From positions 186,001 to 250,000 of the forward strand of contig NZ_ALAB01000024.1 of the NCBI RefSeq assembly GCF_000280055.1: 64,000 bases of DNA, in the 5' to 3' direction. Numbering within the stretch: the first letter of the stretch is position 1; each line of letters starts with the position of its first letter. A program made the translations under genes and the position numbers. This document shows positions 19,406 through 28,744 of this stretch, piece by piece. The notes under the pieces were generated by a model that saw only the letters and a program-made list of their open reading frames with translations, did not search any database and had not been told where the DNA came from. Origin of the DNA: Alishewanella aestuarii B11 (GTDB taxonomy: Bacteria > Pseudomonadota > Gammaproteobacteria > Enterobacterales > Alteromonadaceae).

Positions 19406-19423
19406 GGCGTACAGCTGTTCGCT
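19406..19423. promoter_or_regulatory. FabR-type operator upstream of fabA
   Basis: GGCGTACAGCTGTTCGCT matches the E. coli FabR site pattern AGCGTACA-N2-TGTTCGCT at 15 of 16 specified positions. It is 36 bases upstream of fabA, which is a known FabR target. FabR represses unsaturated fatty acid synthesis. Confidence 0.82.
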
Positions 19424-19458
19424 AAGCTGACGCAGCATTTTTATTGGACTAAACATAC

Positions 19459-19971
19459 ATGACTAAGAATAGCTTTACAAAAGAAGATTTAATCGCCTGT
19501 GCCAATGGTGAACTCTTTGGCCCGGGCAACAGCCAACTGCCGTCAGACAATATGCTGATGATGGATCGGATTGTCCATATTTCAGAAGAAGGCGGATTAT
19601 ATGGCAAGGGCCAGATTATCGCTGAACTGGATATCAACCCGGATCTTTGGTTCTTTGCCTGCCATTTTAAAGGTGATCCGGTTATGCCGGGTTGCTTAGG
19701 CTTAGATGCAATGTGGCAGCTGGTGGGCTTCTTCTTAGGCTGGTCAGGTGGCCCGGGTAAAGGCCGCGCGCTTGGCGTGGGTGAAGTGAAGTTTACCGGT
19801 CAGATTCTGCCAACGGCGAAAAAAGTCACTTACACCATCAATATGAAACGGGTGATTAAACGTAAGCTGTTTATGGGTATTGGTGATGGTGTGGTGAGTG
19901 TCGATGGTCGTGAAATCTATGCCGCAACCGATCTGAAAGTGGGTTTATTCCAGGATACGTCAAGCTTCTAA
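19459..19971 (+). CDS. fabA: 3-hydroxydecanoyl-ACP dehydratase/isomerase
   Basis: This enzyme introduces the double bond for unsaturated fatty acid synthesis. The 170-residue protein carries the active-site His69 in [17 protein letters not shown] and Asp83 in LGLDAMWQ. It is almost certainly controlled by the FabR-type operator in front. It is monocistronic, with a strong terminator directly after the stop. Confidence 0.97.
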   Translation: MTKNSFTKEDLIACANGELFGPGNSQLPSDNMLMMDRIVHISEEGGLYGKGQIIAELDINPDLWFFACHFKGDPVMPGCLGLDAMWQLVGFFLGWSGGPGKGRALGVGEVKFTGQILPTAKKVTYTINMKRVIKRKLFMGIGDGVVSVDGREIYAATDLKVGLFQDTSSF

Positions 19972-19992
19972 GCGCTTAGCCCCTTAAACCAG

Positions 19993-20019
19993 AAAGCCCC
20001 GCTAGTTAACGGGGCTTTT
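19993..20019 (+). terminator. Terminator after fabA
   Basis: AAAGCCCCG pairs with CGGGGCTTT around CTAGTTAA, followed by a further T. It is placed between the convergent fabA and rmf and may serve both. Confidence 0.9.
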
Positions 20020-20035
20020 GCGTTACAGGCCGTAA

Positions 20036-20218
20036 TCAGGCACCTTTGTTAAATAATCCGACATTCCTGTCTGCCATTGCCTCCCGCCAACCTCCAAGCC
20101 ATTCTGAGCGGGCATCTAAATTCTGATAAGGGCAAATTTCTTTTGAGCGGCCGGTAACACCAGCGCGGTAACCTTGAGCATGAGCACGTTCCAGACGATC
20201 ACGTTTTTGTCTTTTCAT
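20036..20218 (-). CDS. rmf: Ribosome modulation factor
   Basis: This 60-residue basic protein dimerises 70S ribosomes into 100S particles in stationary phase. It is nearly identical in pattern to E. coli RMF: MKRQKRDRLERAHAQGYRAG, GRSKEICPYQNLDARSEWL and GGWREAMADR. The fabA-rmf neighbourhood is conserved in many gammaproteobacteria. The interval upstream (20,219-20,489) holds an AT-rich inverted repeat and the DUF3466 terminator; I see no clear promoter. Confidence 0.96.
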   Translation of the reverse strand: MKRQKRDRLERAHAQGYRAGVTGRSKEICPYQNLDARSEWLGGWREAMADRNVGLFNKGA

Positions 20219-20403
20219 ACGGCAGTCTTCCTCAACTTTTTGTGTTTTTTGAACAGTAACAAAGTTGCGCCTAACACAACAATGTTACAGTTTATAGATA
20301 GCCAATATGACCGGAAGGTTCAAACTCAAATTGAGTAATATAATGCTTGACTTCTGCTAAGCACATGAGATGTCGATACAAAAGTTTGAAAAGCTTGTTA
20401 GAC

Positions 20404-20430
20404 CAAAATCATCTAAAGAAAATGATTTTG
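20404..20430. repeat. AT-rich inverted repeat upstream of rmf
   Basis: CAAAATCAT (20404-20412) and ATGATTTTG (20422-20430) are perfect inverted repeats with a nine-base loop. There is no T tract, so it is not a convincing terminator. It may be an operator or chance. Confidence 0.4.
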
Positions 20431-20440
20431 ATTACCTAAA

Positions 20441-20476
20441 GAAAAACCCCAGCACTCATTCAAGCACTGGGGTTTA
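20441..20476 (-). terminator. Terminator after DUF3466 gene
   Basis: AAACCCCAG (20444-20452) pairs with CTGGGGTTT (20467-20475). Read on the minus strand it is followed by TTTTTCTTT. Confidence 0.9.
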
Positions 20477-20489
20477 GACTCAGTAGAAG

Positions 20490-22301
20490 TTAGCGCGAAC
20501 GGCGGTAACGCACCAGAGATAGCGCACCTAACATCAGCAACCAGAGTGCCGAGCCACTACCACTTTTACGTTCGTATTGGCGGTCTTCTGCACCGCAATT
20601 AGCCGGTTGACCATTGGGGATCGGTCTAAGCTTAACCGCAGTAGCTTGCTCTTCTGTGATAACCTGGCCTGCATCATCTAATTGCTGTTGCCCTTTCGCA
20701 TCTAAACGCGGGCGGCGGACTAAAGCTGTCGCCATCACTTCGCCGTTATCGTTAATCGCTGTAGCGTCAACTATAGTGTAAGGCGCATCACAACCCACCA
20801 GATCATTCAGATCCCGGAAACTGCCATCCCGGCTGTCGTACATAAAGCCATGGTAACGCCGACTTACTGTACCACCGATAATCACCTCTGCACGGCCAAC
20901 GACCTGGCCATTATTATTAAGCGCCCGAGGTTCTGTTGTTGAGCTGCTGAAAAAGCCATCAACAAACTTCAATTCCTGATTGTCAATATTATAGGTAAAG
21001 AGTTTTGAGCGTACCGCACTATTAATACTTCTGAACGCATAGCCTGTTACCAAGCCCTGGTTATTAATGTCTACCGCGATACTGGCTAACCAATCTTGGG
21101 TATTAATAAATCCTTTAACATCATCTTGCTGATAAATAGTGGCATGAGGAGCAGAATAAGCACGACGATATTCAAAACCAAAGTTATCAAAATAACGAAT
21201 AATTCGATCAACATCCGTGTACAGCGAATGACCTACCGCAATACCATTATCATTTATCGCTGTCGCTCTGCTGTAATAGGTTGGTGCAGGATATTCTTCT
21301 GACTCAGGAGCAATACCCCCGTTTCCTTTTTCACCTAAATAACCAAGAGTACGAATTAAGCTGGCAGTGCCATTATCGTTAACTTGCCACAACGCCGCAC
21401 GTTCTTGGTAACCCTGCGGTAAAACATCAACGGTTTGGACTCTGCGAATTTGGTCTAGCATACTTGCCAAACTAACAGAGCGGTTCGACATAGAAAGATT
21501 TAAACAATACTGTAATGGCTGCGACCGCCCGGTACAAATGGTATTGACCGCTGTTTTTACATCGTCAGTAACGCCAGCTGAAGTAAAACCTGCTACCACA
21601 CCATTATTATTAATATCCTGTGCAGCCGACATACCACCACCCAGCTCAGTTATCGCCGGCGGTAATACAATAGTCTGATTATCACTAACAACATAACCTA
21701 GCATATAACCAGGTTGTGGCACCCAGGCCATAAAGGGTTGCGGGATCACCGGGATTTCTGGCTCAGGCGTGTCCTCGGGTACAGGCTCTGGTAAAGGTTC
21801 AAATCTGACTTTCTGCGAAGGTGCAGTGGCAACCACAACCAACTGGCCAGCATTATTGCTTGCGTAAGCAAACTCGGTGTTAGTGCGCGTTTGGTTAGTG
21901 TCGCGAATAATGAGGCCGGTATTAACGCCATTCTGCGGCTTGTTAAACACCCGGGTAATACCAATAGGTTGGTTCCGTACTGAAGGAACGTTAATCAAAT
22001 AACTTATTAATATATTCTGCACTGTCGCATCGATGATACCATTTTTCGCATCTGCAAGTTGTTGCTCAGTTAATAAGCTTTTAATTACGTCGCTATCAAA
22101 ATCAATGGTCTCAAGATCAAGTTGCACATCCAGAAAAGTGCTGCCATTGGTCACAACGGCGCCCTGTAAGGTTGCAGCAGCGCCGCTGGTGGCACGGACT
22201 TTATTATTGGTATCTAATTCAACAATCTGATACACCGCGGCTTGCGCCGAGAACATGGTCAGCAACGGCAATACTGCTAAGCTGATCGGTGATAATTTCA
22301 T
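20490..22301 (-). CDS. DUF3466 family envelope protein with GlyGly-CTERM anchor
   Basis: This is a 603-residue exported protein. It has an N-terminal signal peptide (MKLSPISLAVLPLLTMFSAQA), several repeated blocks of the form AINDNGIAVGHS / DINNQGLVTGYA / ALNNNGQVVGRA typical of HAF-like beta-propeller repeats, and a C-terminal GSGSALWLLMLGALSLVRYRRSR tail. That tail matches the GlyGly-CTERM sorting signal processed by rhombosortase. The biological role is unknown. It is a separate transcript with its own terminator. Confidence 0.85.
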   Translation of the reverse strand: MKLSPISLAVLPLLTMFSAQAAVYQIVELDTNNKVRATSGAAATLQGAVVTNGSTFLDVQLDLETIDFDSDVIKSLLTEQQLADAKNGIIDATVQNILISYLINVPSVRNQPIGITRVFNKPQNGVNTGLIIRDTNQTRTNTEFAYASNNAGQLVVVATAPSQKVRFEPLPEPVPEDTPEPEIPVIPQPFMAWVPQPGYMLGYVVSDNQTIVLPPAITELGGGMSAAQDINNNGVVAGFTSAGVTDDVKTAVNTICTGRSQPLQYCLNLSMSNRSVSLASMLDQIRRVQTVDVLPQGYQERAALWQVNDNGTASLIRTLGYLGEKGNGGIAPESEEYPAPTYYSRATAINDNGIAVGHSLYTDVDRIIRYFDNFGFEYRRAYSAPHATIYQQDDVKGFINTQDWLASIAVDINNQGLVTGYAFRSINSAVRSKLFTYNIDNQELKFVDGFFSSSTTEPRALNNNGQVVGRAEVIIGGTVSRRYHGFMYDSRDGSFRDLNDLVGCDAPYTIVDATAINDNGEVMATALVRRPRLDAKGQQQLDDAGQVITEEQATAVKLRPIPNGQPANCGAEDRQYERKSGSGSALWLLMLGALSLVRYRRSR

Positions 22302-22319
22302 TAACGGGCCCCTAAAAAT

Positions 22320-24233
22320 TTACGATATTGCGGCTTCTAATTCTTCCCAGCGCTGATACGCCTGCGCCAGCTTCGACTCGGTTTCTTGGATTAGGTTCAA
22401 CCTTTGCTGGGTGTAGTCTGCGCTGTGCTTAAAAAAGTCGGCATCATTCACTTCAGTCTGTAAGGCGCTAAGCTGCTGATCCAGGCTTTCAATCAGCGCC
22501 GGCAGCTGCTCTAATTCACGTTTCTCTTTGTATGATAACTTCTTAGCGCTGTTAACAGAAGCCTGCGCCGGTTTTTCCTGCGCATTAGTTTTAACTTCGG
22601 CTACCAGCTCAGCTTTTTTTGCGGTGAGATCAGCGCCCTGCTTCGCTTGCCAGTCCAGCACATCGTCATAACCGCCGGCAATTTCAATAATCCGGCCCTG
22701 GCCAGCAAACAGCAGTGAGCTGGTCACGGTGTTATTAACAAACTCCCGGTCGTGGCTGACCAGCAATACAGTACCCTGATACTGCTCCAGAATATCTTCT
22801 AACAGCTCCAGGGTTTCCACATCCAGATCGTTGGTTGGTTCGTCGAGGATCAGCAAATTAGAGGGTTTAGCAAAGAGCTTGGCCAGTAATAAGCGGTTTT
22901 TCTCACCACCGGATAAGGCGCGTACCGGTGTGCGCGCGCGCAGCGGCGGAAATAAAAAGTCTTGCAAGTAACTTAACACATGCCGGCTTTGACCATTTAA
23001 GTTAATCTCCTGCTTACCGTCGGCGACGTTATCCTGCACCGTCGCATCCAAGTCGAGCGCCATCCGGTGCTGATCAAAGTACGCCACTTCCAGATTAGTG
23101 CCTCGTTTAATCTCGCCACTATCCTGCTGATAGTCACCCAATAACAGCTTAATCAGCGTGGATTTACCAACACCATTGGGGCCGACTAAGGCCACACGAT
23201 CCCCACGCATTACCAGTAAGTCGAGATCACGAATAACCGGTACCCCATTAAAGGCATGGCTGAGTTGTTTGGTTTCAAACACCAGCTTGCCGGATCGCGC
23301 CGCTTGCTCAATCGCAAAATCGACCTTGCCTAACTGCTCTACCCGCGCCGCACGTTCACGGCGCAGCGCTTTTAATGCTCTCACCCGGCCCTCGTTACGG
23401 GTACGGCGGGCTTTAATACCCTGGCGGATCCAGACTTCTTCTTCGGCCAGTTTTTTATCGAACAGCGCATTGGCTTGCTGTTCGTCTTCAATCATCTTTT
23501 GTTTGCGATCCAGATATTCCTGATAGTTACCCGGATGCGAAGTCAATAAGCCACGGTCAAGATCGATAATCCGGGTGGCTAAAGCACGAATAAAGGCGCG
23601 GTCGTGCGAGATAAAGATAATGGCGCCGGCAAAGCTCTTTAAAAAGCCCTCCAGCCATTGAATTGCAGCCACGTCCAAATGGTTAGTCGGTTCGTCCAGC
23701 AGCAGAATATCAGGTTTGGCAATTAACGCCCGTGCCAGCGCAGCTTTGCGTAACCAGCCGCCAGATAAGGTGGCTAAACTGGCGTTACCGTCCATATCAA
23801 ACTGCTGACACAGCATGTCAACCCGCGCTTCCAAGCCCCAGCCATCGCGGGCGTCGAGCTCACTTTGCAAGCGCTCAAATAACCGGTACTCAGCATCGCC
23901 GGCACCGTCCAGATTCTCAGATAAGGTATAAAACTGCTGCAGTTTTTCGGCTAAATCGCCGGCACCATCACGGATAAAGTCGGCAATTTTGACGTCCATT
24001 TTGGCTGGGGGGTCTTGCTCTAACCGGCTTAGCGCCACGCCGTTCGTCATCACAATTTGACCATCATCCAAATTTTGCTGACCGGTCAGCAATTTTAAAA
24101 AGGTCGACTTGCCAGCGCCATTACGGCCAACCAGACACACCCGCTCACCGGTAAATAAACTAAAATCCACCTTATCCAGTACCGGGTGGGTACCAAAGGC
24201 CAGGCAAGCCTGCTGAAAACGTAATAACTCCAC
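22320..24233 (-). CDS. uup: ABC-F ATPase Uup
   Basis: This duplicated ABC-F ATPase of 637 residues belongs to the Uup group; Uup binds ribosomes and branched DNA and limits precise transposon excision. The Walker A motifs are GRNGAGKSTFLKL and GPNGVGKSTLIKL, the signatures are LSGGWLRKAALA and LSGGEKNRLLLA, with the arm linker rich in Arg between. The C-terminal 80 residues form the coiled coil diagnostic for Uup (LPALIESLDQQLSALQTEV). It lies 16 bases downstream of a DUF836 gene. Confidence 0.93.
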   Translation of the reverse strand: MELLRFQQACLAFGTHPVLDKVDFSLFTGERVCLVGRNGAGKSTFLKLLTGQQNLDDGQIVMTNGVALSRLEQDPPAKMDVKIADFIRDGAGDLAEKLQQFYTLSENLDGAGDAEYRLFERLQSELDARDGWGLEARVDMLCQQFDMDGNASLATLSGGWLRKAALARALIAKPDILLLDEPTNHLDVAAIQWLEGFLKSFAGAIIFISHDRAFIRALATRIIDLDRGLLTSHPGNYQEYLDRKQKMIEDEQQANALFDKKLAEEEVWIRQGIKARRTRNEGRVRALKALRRERAARVEQLGKVDFAIEQAARSGKLVFETKQLSHAFNGVPVIRDLDLLVMRGDRVALVGPNGVGKSTLIKLLLGDYQQDSGEIKRGTNLEVAYFDQHRMALDLDATVQDNVADGKQEINLNGQSRHVLSYLQDFLFPPLRARTPVRALSGGEKNRLLLAKLFAKPSNLLILDEPTNDLDVETLELLEDILEQYQGTVLLVSHDREFVNNTVTSSLLFAGQGRIIEIAGGYDDVLDWQAKQGADLTAKKAELVAEVKTNAQEKPAQASVNSAKKLSYKEKRELEQLPALIESLDQQLSALQTEVNDADFFKHSADYTQQRLNLIQETESKLAQAYQRWEELEAAIS

Positions 24234-24249
24234 GTTACCCTATCCTGCT

Positions 24250-24513
24250 TTAATCGGTTGTTGTCAGATCCAAAGCGGCTAGCCAGCTGGCTAACGCACT
24301 GTGATCAAAAGGCCAATACAATAATTGTTCCTGCCCCTGCGCATCACTGGCTGCCAGTACCGGAATATGCACCCGAAAACGGGCAAATAACACCTCATCA
24401 TCGACGATATCCCGTACCTGCAGTTTATCGGCCAGGCCAGCTTGTTGCACCAAAGCTTCGGCCTGTTCACACAGATGGCAGCCCCAGGTGCTGTATAGGG
24501 TTAAATCACTCAT
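24250..24513 (-). CDS. Glutaredoxin-like protein (DUF836)
   Basis: This 87-residue thioredoxin-fold protein has a CHLC motif (TWGCHLCEQAEALVQ) and the cis-proline in HIPVLAA. Members of DUF836 are glutaredoxin-like; the substrate is unknown. It overlaps the 3' end of rlmKL by 4 bases and precedes uup by 16, forming an rlmKL-DUF836-uup operon that is familiar in gammaproteobacteria. Confidence 0.88.
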   Translation of the reverse strand: MSDLTLYSTWGCHLCEQAEALVQQAGLADKLQVRDIVDDEVLFARFRVHIPVLAASDAQGQEQLLYWPFDHSALASWLAALDLTTTD

Positions 24514-26627
24514 GGCCGGGTTAGCTCAAAACAGACATGAATATGCGGGTTGCGCTTAAAATCTTCCGGTAAGGTCGCGGCCGAAATATCTTTCACCTGC
24601 CAGCCGGCTTCTTCAAGCGCCGCGTAATCAAGTTTAAAGCGCCGCTTATTATTGGAAAAAATCACCTTAGCGCCCGGTGCCATCTTGCTAATTAACATAT
24701 TCAGTAATTTGACATGATCGCGCTGTACATCCCAGCTATCTTCCATCCGTTTCGAGTTGGAAAAGGTTGGCGGATCGACAAAGATCAAATCAAATAAATT
24801 CCTGCTGCGGGCGAGCCACTGTAAGCAATCTGCCTGTTCAAACTGGTATTGTTTACCGTTAAGGCCGTTCAGCATAAAGTTGCGTTTAGCCCAATCCAGA
24901 TAGGTGTTGGACATATCAACGGTCGTGACACTGCTCGCACCGCCAATAGCCGCATGCACCGAGGCACTGCCGGTGTACGCAAACAAGTTTAATACCCGCT
25001 TACCCTGCGCTTGTTGCTGCAGCATACGGCGGGTAATACGGTGATCTAAAAATAACCCGGTATCCAGATAATCGCGCAGGTTGACCCAGAACTTAGCGCC
25101 ATACTCTGATACTTCTTTATACTGGCCTGCTTTAGCCAGTGCCTGATACTGGTTAGTGCCCTTTTGCTTTTCCCGCACCTTCAGGATCATCTTATCCGGG
25201 CTGATCCCCAGCACTGTTGGTACCTGATTAACCACATCGAACAAGCGCTTCTGGGCAATTTGCTCATCGACGGTGCCGGGCGCGGCATATTCATGCACCA
25301 CCACTTCGCCGTCATACCAATCTACCGCAACGTTATATTCCGGAATATCGGCATCATATAAGCGGTAGCAGCTTAAGCCTTCGCGTTTGGCCCATTTTTG
25401 AATGGCTTTTACGTTTTTCGCCAGCCGGTTACCAAAGGCGCTGCTCTCACTAAAAAACAACGCGGGCGCGCTGGAGCTAACCTGCACCTGCTTTTCTGTG
25501 AGGTCAAACAAGGTAAATTCACAGTCCAGCGGGCCGTTACTAAACTTGTAGCTCTTGGCTTTAGATAAGCGCAGCGCCCGCAGTAAGTCGCTGTTCGAGG
25601 TAATAATTGCCAGGCGCCAGCCCTGATAGTGGGTTTTTAGCGCCAGCGAGAAATTACTGTAAAGCGGGATCAGTGCCGGCAGATCGCCCAAGCGCTCGCC
25701 ATAAGGCGGGTTAGTCACTATCACACCCGAGGTATCCGTCACGGCGCCTTTTAACGCCGTGGCATCGGCATAATCAAATTTGATCAAATTAGCCACGCCG
25801 GCACGGGCCGCATTTTGCCGCGCTTTACTCAGGCTGCGTTCGTCAGTATCAGTGCCCCAAAACTGGATAGTGTCGCCCGCGGGCAAGGCCTGCGCTTTAG
25901 CATCAGCTTTTAATTGCTGCCATACCGCGGCCCGAAAACCCGGTGCCCGCTCAAACGCAAAGCTTTCCCGTGCCAGTCCCGGCGCCTGATTCAGGCTGAT
26001 TTGCGCCGCCTCAATTAAAATAGTGCCGCTACCGCAGAACGGATCGTACAAAGGGGTACCGACAGTCCAGCCAGAGCGCTTTAATAAAGCTGCCGCTAAA
26101 TGCTCTTTTAACGGTGCCTCGCCCTGCCCGGTACGGTAACCGCGCTGATGTAACGACGGGCCGGAGAAATCCAGCAAGAAATGAAAATGCTGTTTATCCA
26201 AACGTACCTGAAACCGCACATCGGGGTTTAAGCGATCCACATCCGGCCGATCGCCGGTTTCTTCGCGAAACTGATCGACAATGGCATCTTTTAAGCGCAT
26301 GCCGCCATATTGGGTATTATCAATTTTGGGATGCTTGCCAACACAGTCGACGGCTAAGGTTTGCCGCACCGACATTAACTGGCCCCAGTCGATTTGACTT
26401 GCGATCTGATACAGATCCGACTCGGCAGTAACCGGCTCCGACTGAATTAAGCGCAGGATCCTTGTTGCCAGACGTGACCATAAACATAGGGTGTAGGCCG
26501 TTTTAATATCGGCCTTAAAGCGCACTACGCCCATTGAGACCTTTAACACTTCACCCTGATAACTGCGGATCTCATCCGCTAACAGCTCTTCCACGCCCTT
26601 CGACGTTAAAGCCCAAAATTCCAGCAT
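24510..26627 (-). CDS. rlmL: Bifunctional 23S rRNA methyltransferase RlmKL
   Basis: This fused enzyme methylates G2445 (RlmL, m2G) and G2069 (RlmK, m7G) of 23S rRNA. It has 705 residues. An N-terminal THUMP region is followed by the first methyltransferase (LYDPFCGSGTILIEAA, VTNPPYGERLGD) and the C-terminal one (VLNLFAYTGSASVHAA, LIFVDPPTFSNSKR). The start is at 26627 (MLEFWALTS), which matches the usual N-terminus and has AAGG upstream; the open frame continues 21 unrelated codons further. It is the first gene of the operon with DUF836 and uup. Confidence 0.95.
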   Translation of the reverse strand: MLEFWALTSKGVEELLADEIRSYQGEVLKVSMGVVRFKADIKTAYTLCLWSRLATRILRLIQSEPVTAESDLYQIASQIDWGQLMSVRQTLAVDCVGKHPKIDNTQYGGMRLKDAIVDQFREETGDRPDVDRLNPDVRFQVRLDKQHFHFLLDFSGPSLHQRGYRTGQGEAPLKEHLAAALLKRSGWTVGTPLYDPFCGSGTILIEAAQISLNQAPGLARESFAFERAPGFRAAVWQQLKADAKAQALPAGDTIQFWGTDTDERSLSKARQNAARAGVANLIKFDYADATALKGAVTDTSGVIVTNPPYGERLGDLPALIPLYSNFSLALKTHYQGWRLAIITSNSDLLRALRLSKAKSYKFSNGPLDCEFTLFDLTEKQVQVSSSAPALFFSESSAFGNRLAKNVKAIQKWAKREGLSCYRLYDADIPEYNVAVDWYDGEVVVHEYAAPGTVDEQIAQKRLFDVVNQVPTVLGISPDKMILKVREKQKGTNQYQALAKAGQYKEVSEYGAKFWVNLRDYLDTGLFLDHRITRRMLQQQAQGKRVLNLFAYTGSASVHAAIGGASSVTTVDMSNTYLDWAKRNFMLNGLNGKQYQFEQADCLQWLARSRNLFDLIFVDPPTFSNSKRMEDSWDVQRDHVKLLNMLISKMAPGAKVIFSNNKRRFKLDYAALEEAGWQVKDISAATLPEDFKRNPHIHVCFELTRP

Positions 26628-26862
26628 TGCAACAAACCTTAAAATAAAATGGCCGCTAGTATAGCAGAATCGACAACCTCGGCGCCGCACTTTCTCAGCG
26701 TTGCGGCCAAGGTTGTTTCAGCGCAGCCTGGTATGCATTTAGGGAGCAATAGCAGCAATAAACAGACGCTTTGCTTAGCAAATAGGCAACCAAACCAAAT
26801 TAGCGAAATTAACGCTTGCGTATGTAAAGCGAAAGCTCTAAGATGCGCCCCGCAATGACGGA

Positions 26863-26939
<77 letters not shown>

Positions 26940-26945
26940 ACTCAA

Positions 26946-26970
26946 AGGCCAGCACTAAGCTGGTTTTTTT
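26946..26970 (+). terminator. Terminator of tRNA-fMet
   Basis: CCAGC (26949-26953) pairs with GCTGG (26959-26963), followed by seven T residues. Confidence 0.88.
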
Positions 26971-26980
26971 GTATCTAAAT

Positions 26981-27051
26981 TTCGGGAACCCGAAGGTCGT
27001 CGGTTCGCTCTTCATAAACAGCAGGGCTCCCACAACCAACTAAGCCGACTA
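26981..27051 (+). pseudogene. Decayed tRNA-fMet 3' half, copy 1
   Basis: The segment carries CCCGAAGGTCGTCGGTTC and GGCTCCCACAACCAACT, matching the anticodon-stem to CCA part of the intact tRNA. The anticodon loop is reduced to AA, and AAATCC of the T loop is replaced by 18 unrelated bases, so it cannot fold as a tRNA. It has its own terminator (27,044-27,068). It is repeated 98 bases further on with two differences in 71. Confidence 0.8.
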
Positions 27052-27068
27052 TTAAAGTCGGTTTTTTT
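27044..27068 (+). terminator. Terminator behind tRNA remnant copy 1
   Basis: CCGACT (27045-27050) pairs with AGTCGG (27056-27061) around ATTAA, followed by seven T residues. Confidence 0.85.
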
Positions 27069-27078
27069 GTTTTAAGAC

Positions 27079-27149
27079 TTCGGGAGCCCGAAGGTCGTCG
27101 GTTCGCTCTTCATAAACAGCAGGGCTCCCGCAACCAACTAAGCCGACTA
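27079..27149 (+). pseudogene. Decayed tRNA-fMet 3' half, copy 2
   Basis: This is identical to copy 1 at 69 of 71 positions, including the same 18-base replacement in the T loop, so the two arose by tandem duplication of an already damaged copy. Homology stops in the middle of the terminator stem at 27,149, which marks a junction with unrelated sequence. Confidence 0.8.
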
Positions 27150-27158
27150 CAACGCGCC

Positions 27159-27189
27159 CGTCTCCGGTATGCTTGCCGTACCGGAGACG
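27159..27189. repeat. Perfect 11-bp inverted repeat after the tRNA remnants
   Basis: CGTCTCCGGTA and TACCGGAGACG flank a nine-base loop. No T tract follows on either strand, so a terminator is unlikely. It begins ten bases after the point where tRNA homology ends. Confidence 0.6.
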
Positions 27190-27221
27190 CGATCTTACTT
27201 TGCCTTTACTACAGCAAAGTC

Positions 27222-27308
27222 TTAATCAATACGCGGAATAATGCCGTGTAAGCGTTCGATATCCCCCCTCTCCCACGCCCAGTCTGGCAAAATAGCTAGG
27301 CCACTCAC
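27222..27308 (-). pseudogene. 3' remnant of an unidentified gene (copy A)
   Basis: On the minus strand the final 25 or so codons of a gene are preserved, ending PDWAWERGDIERLHGIIPRID and a TAA. Stop codons lie immediately upstream in the same frame, so only the tail survives. A homologous stretch at 58,766-58,835 is about 85 percent identical over 70 bases. The parent family is not recognised. The remaining interval to 27,362 shows nothing else. Confidence 0.6.
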
Positions 27309-27362
27309 TTACTAAATCCTGTACCTACGATATCAGTTTTCTGGCTTTTACCGTTTTTAAAC

Positions 27363-28682
27363 CTACATCACCGGATATGGAAAACGCAGCATGGCTGCCG
27401 CTTCAGGGTTTAGGGTTATGCTAAAGCGATCGCGTAACAGATATAACTCATCATCAGGCAGCGGCTTAACGCTGATCAGACCAAACAGTTCACCAATAAA
27501 CTTAAAACGTGACACAAAGGCATCATCGATATAATCATCATAAGTCTCTACGTCAAACTCTGGCAGCCACTGCCGCAGCATTTCAATTAAAGCGTCAGAG
27601 GTAATATCAGTGCCAGCTTGTTGCAGATAATCCAACATCGGCATAAAGCCCAACTGATAAAAGCTAAAATCCGGATAACCATCGAAACTGGTCCAGCGCA
27701 GCTTATCAAGTGCGGCGGCTAACAGCTTTTGGTAAATTTTGGCATGATCTTGCGCCAGCAGTAGCTTTTCACCGGTTTTAGTAAGTTGCAGTTTATTGGC
27801 ACTGAGCTTTACTAAACCAGATTTTTGAGCAATGAGCCGGCTAATGCTAATCAGCGCCGATTCTTGCTCAGAATGTATTTTGCTCACTTTAAAACGGCGT
27901 TGCTGCCAGCAAGGTAAAGTTTGCTCAACGTTAAACATGGCCTGTACTAATTTTAGTGGCAAATTACCTTTTACGGTTAACTTAAGCGGCCCGGCATAAA
28001 GCACGGTAAGTAACGGCTGCAATAATTGCATAATGGGCGTATGGTTAACATAGTCACTGGGGTTTAGCGCCCAGTTGATAAAATGCGCCCTTACAGAATG
28101 CAGTAAAAGGTTATTGACCTCTTGCACTCGCTTTGCCAGAACATCTGCCTTTGCATTACCAGCATCCCACTGCTCACAGCCTAACCACAGTTGATAGCCG
28201 GCCAATTCCTCCGCATCCTCGTTTGCAAAAGCAGCTAACAGCTGAGCATAGCCATCTACCCCGCCAACATCTTCAGGCGGGCAAGCGCCTTTAGCCTCTA
28301 ATAATGTAACGGCCTGCGATAAGCTAAACTCGCGATGAACAATAGCGATAAGCTCAATATCATGCACCCAGTGATCACCAAAATCATACAAATACTGCAT
28401 GGTATCGCCAACGTTTTGCAGCAACATACACAGCACGGCTTCGCAATCCTGGTCACGCACAAACTCGCTATCAATATCATAAGACGGGTCCAGGAAAGCC
28501 GGATGCGTCCAAATCTGATTACCCTGTTCAAACTGATATAGATGTGAATTCTCCCAGCCCATCACCGCCTGCAGCACCAGATGAAATTGGTTTAGGCTAA
28601 GCGTATCTGGCACCTCAATAGTGCGGTTGATAGCTACCGGCGCGTCTTGTAAGGTAATTTGTAAACGATATAACGTGGCCAT
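27363..28682 (-). CDS. pRiA4b ORF-3-like domain protein
   Basis: The N-terminal half (about residues 1-180) is a plasmid pRiA4b ORF-3 domain: LYRLQITLQDAPVAINRTIEV, VLQAVMGWENSHLYQFE and LYDFGDHWVHDIELI. Proteins of this family are common on plasmids and in accessory regions; the function is unknown. The C-terminal half (to residue 439) is unrecognised and contains a winged-helix-like stretch (QKSGLVKLSANKLQLTKTGE). It is a single gene with a 62-base gap to the next one. Confidence 0.8.
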   Translation of the reverse strand: MATLYRLQITLQDAPVAINRTIEVPDTLSLNQFHLVLQAVMGWENSHLYQFEQGNQIWTHPAFLDPSYDIDSEFVRDQDCEAVLCMLLQNVGDTMQYLYDFGDHWVHDIELIAIVHREFSLSQAVTLLEAKGACPPEDVGGVDGYAQLLAAFANEDAEELAGYQLWLGCEQWDAGNAKADVLAKRVQEVNNLLLHSVRAHFINWALNPSDYVNHTPIMQLLQPLLTVLYAGPLKLTVKGNLPLKLVQAMFNVEQTLPCWQQRRFKVSKIHSEQESALISISRLIAQKSGLVKLSANKLQLTKTGEKLLLAQDHAKIYQKLLAAALDKLRWTSFDGYPDFSFYQLGFMPMLDYLQQAGTDITSDALIEMLRQWLPEFDVETYDDYIDDAFVSRFKFIGELFGLISVKPLPDDELYLLRDRFSITLNPEAAAMLRFPYPVM

Positions 28683-28744
28683 TAAAGGTTTAACCTGCTA
28701 TGAAAAAGAAGAACTATCATTAACTATTTAAGAACCAACCATGC

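Noticed and set aside
20036-20218. Possible mobile element in the rmf-DUF3466 interval
   Set aside because: Only an AT-rich inverted repeat and a terminator are present; no transposase.
27000-27150. Possible CRISPR-like array (two repeats of about 70 bases)
   Set aside because: The repeats are tRNA-derived, only two, with no regular spacers and no cas genes.
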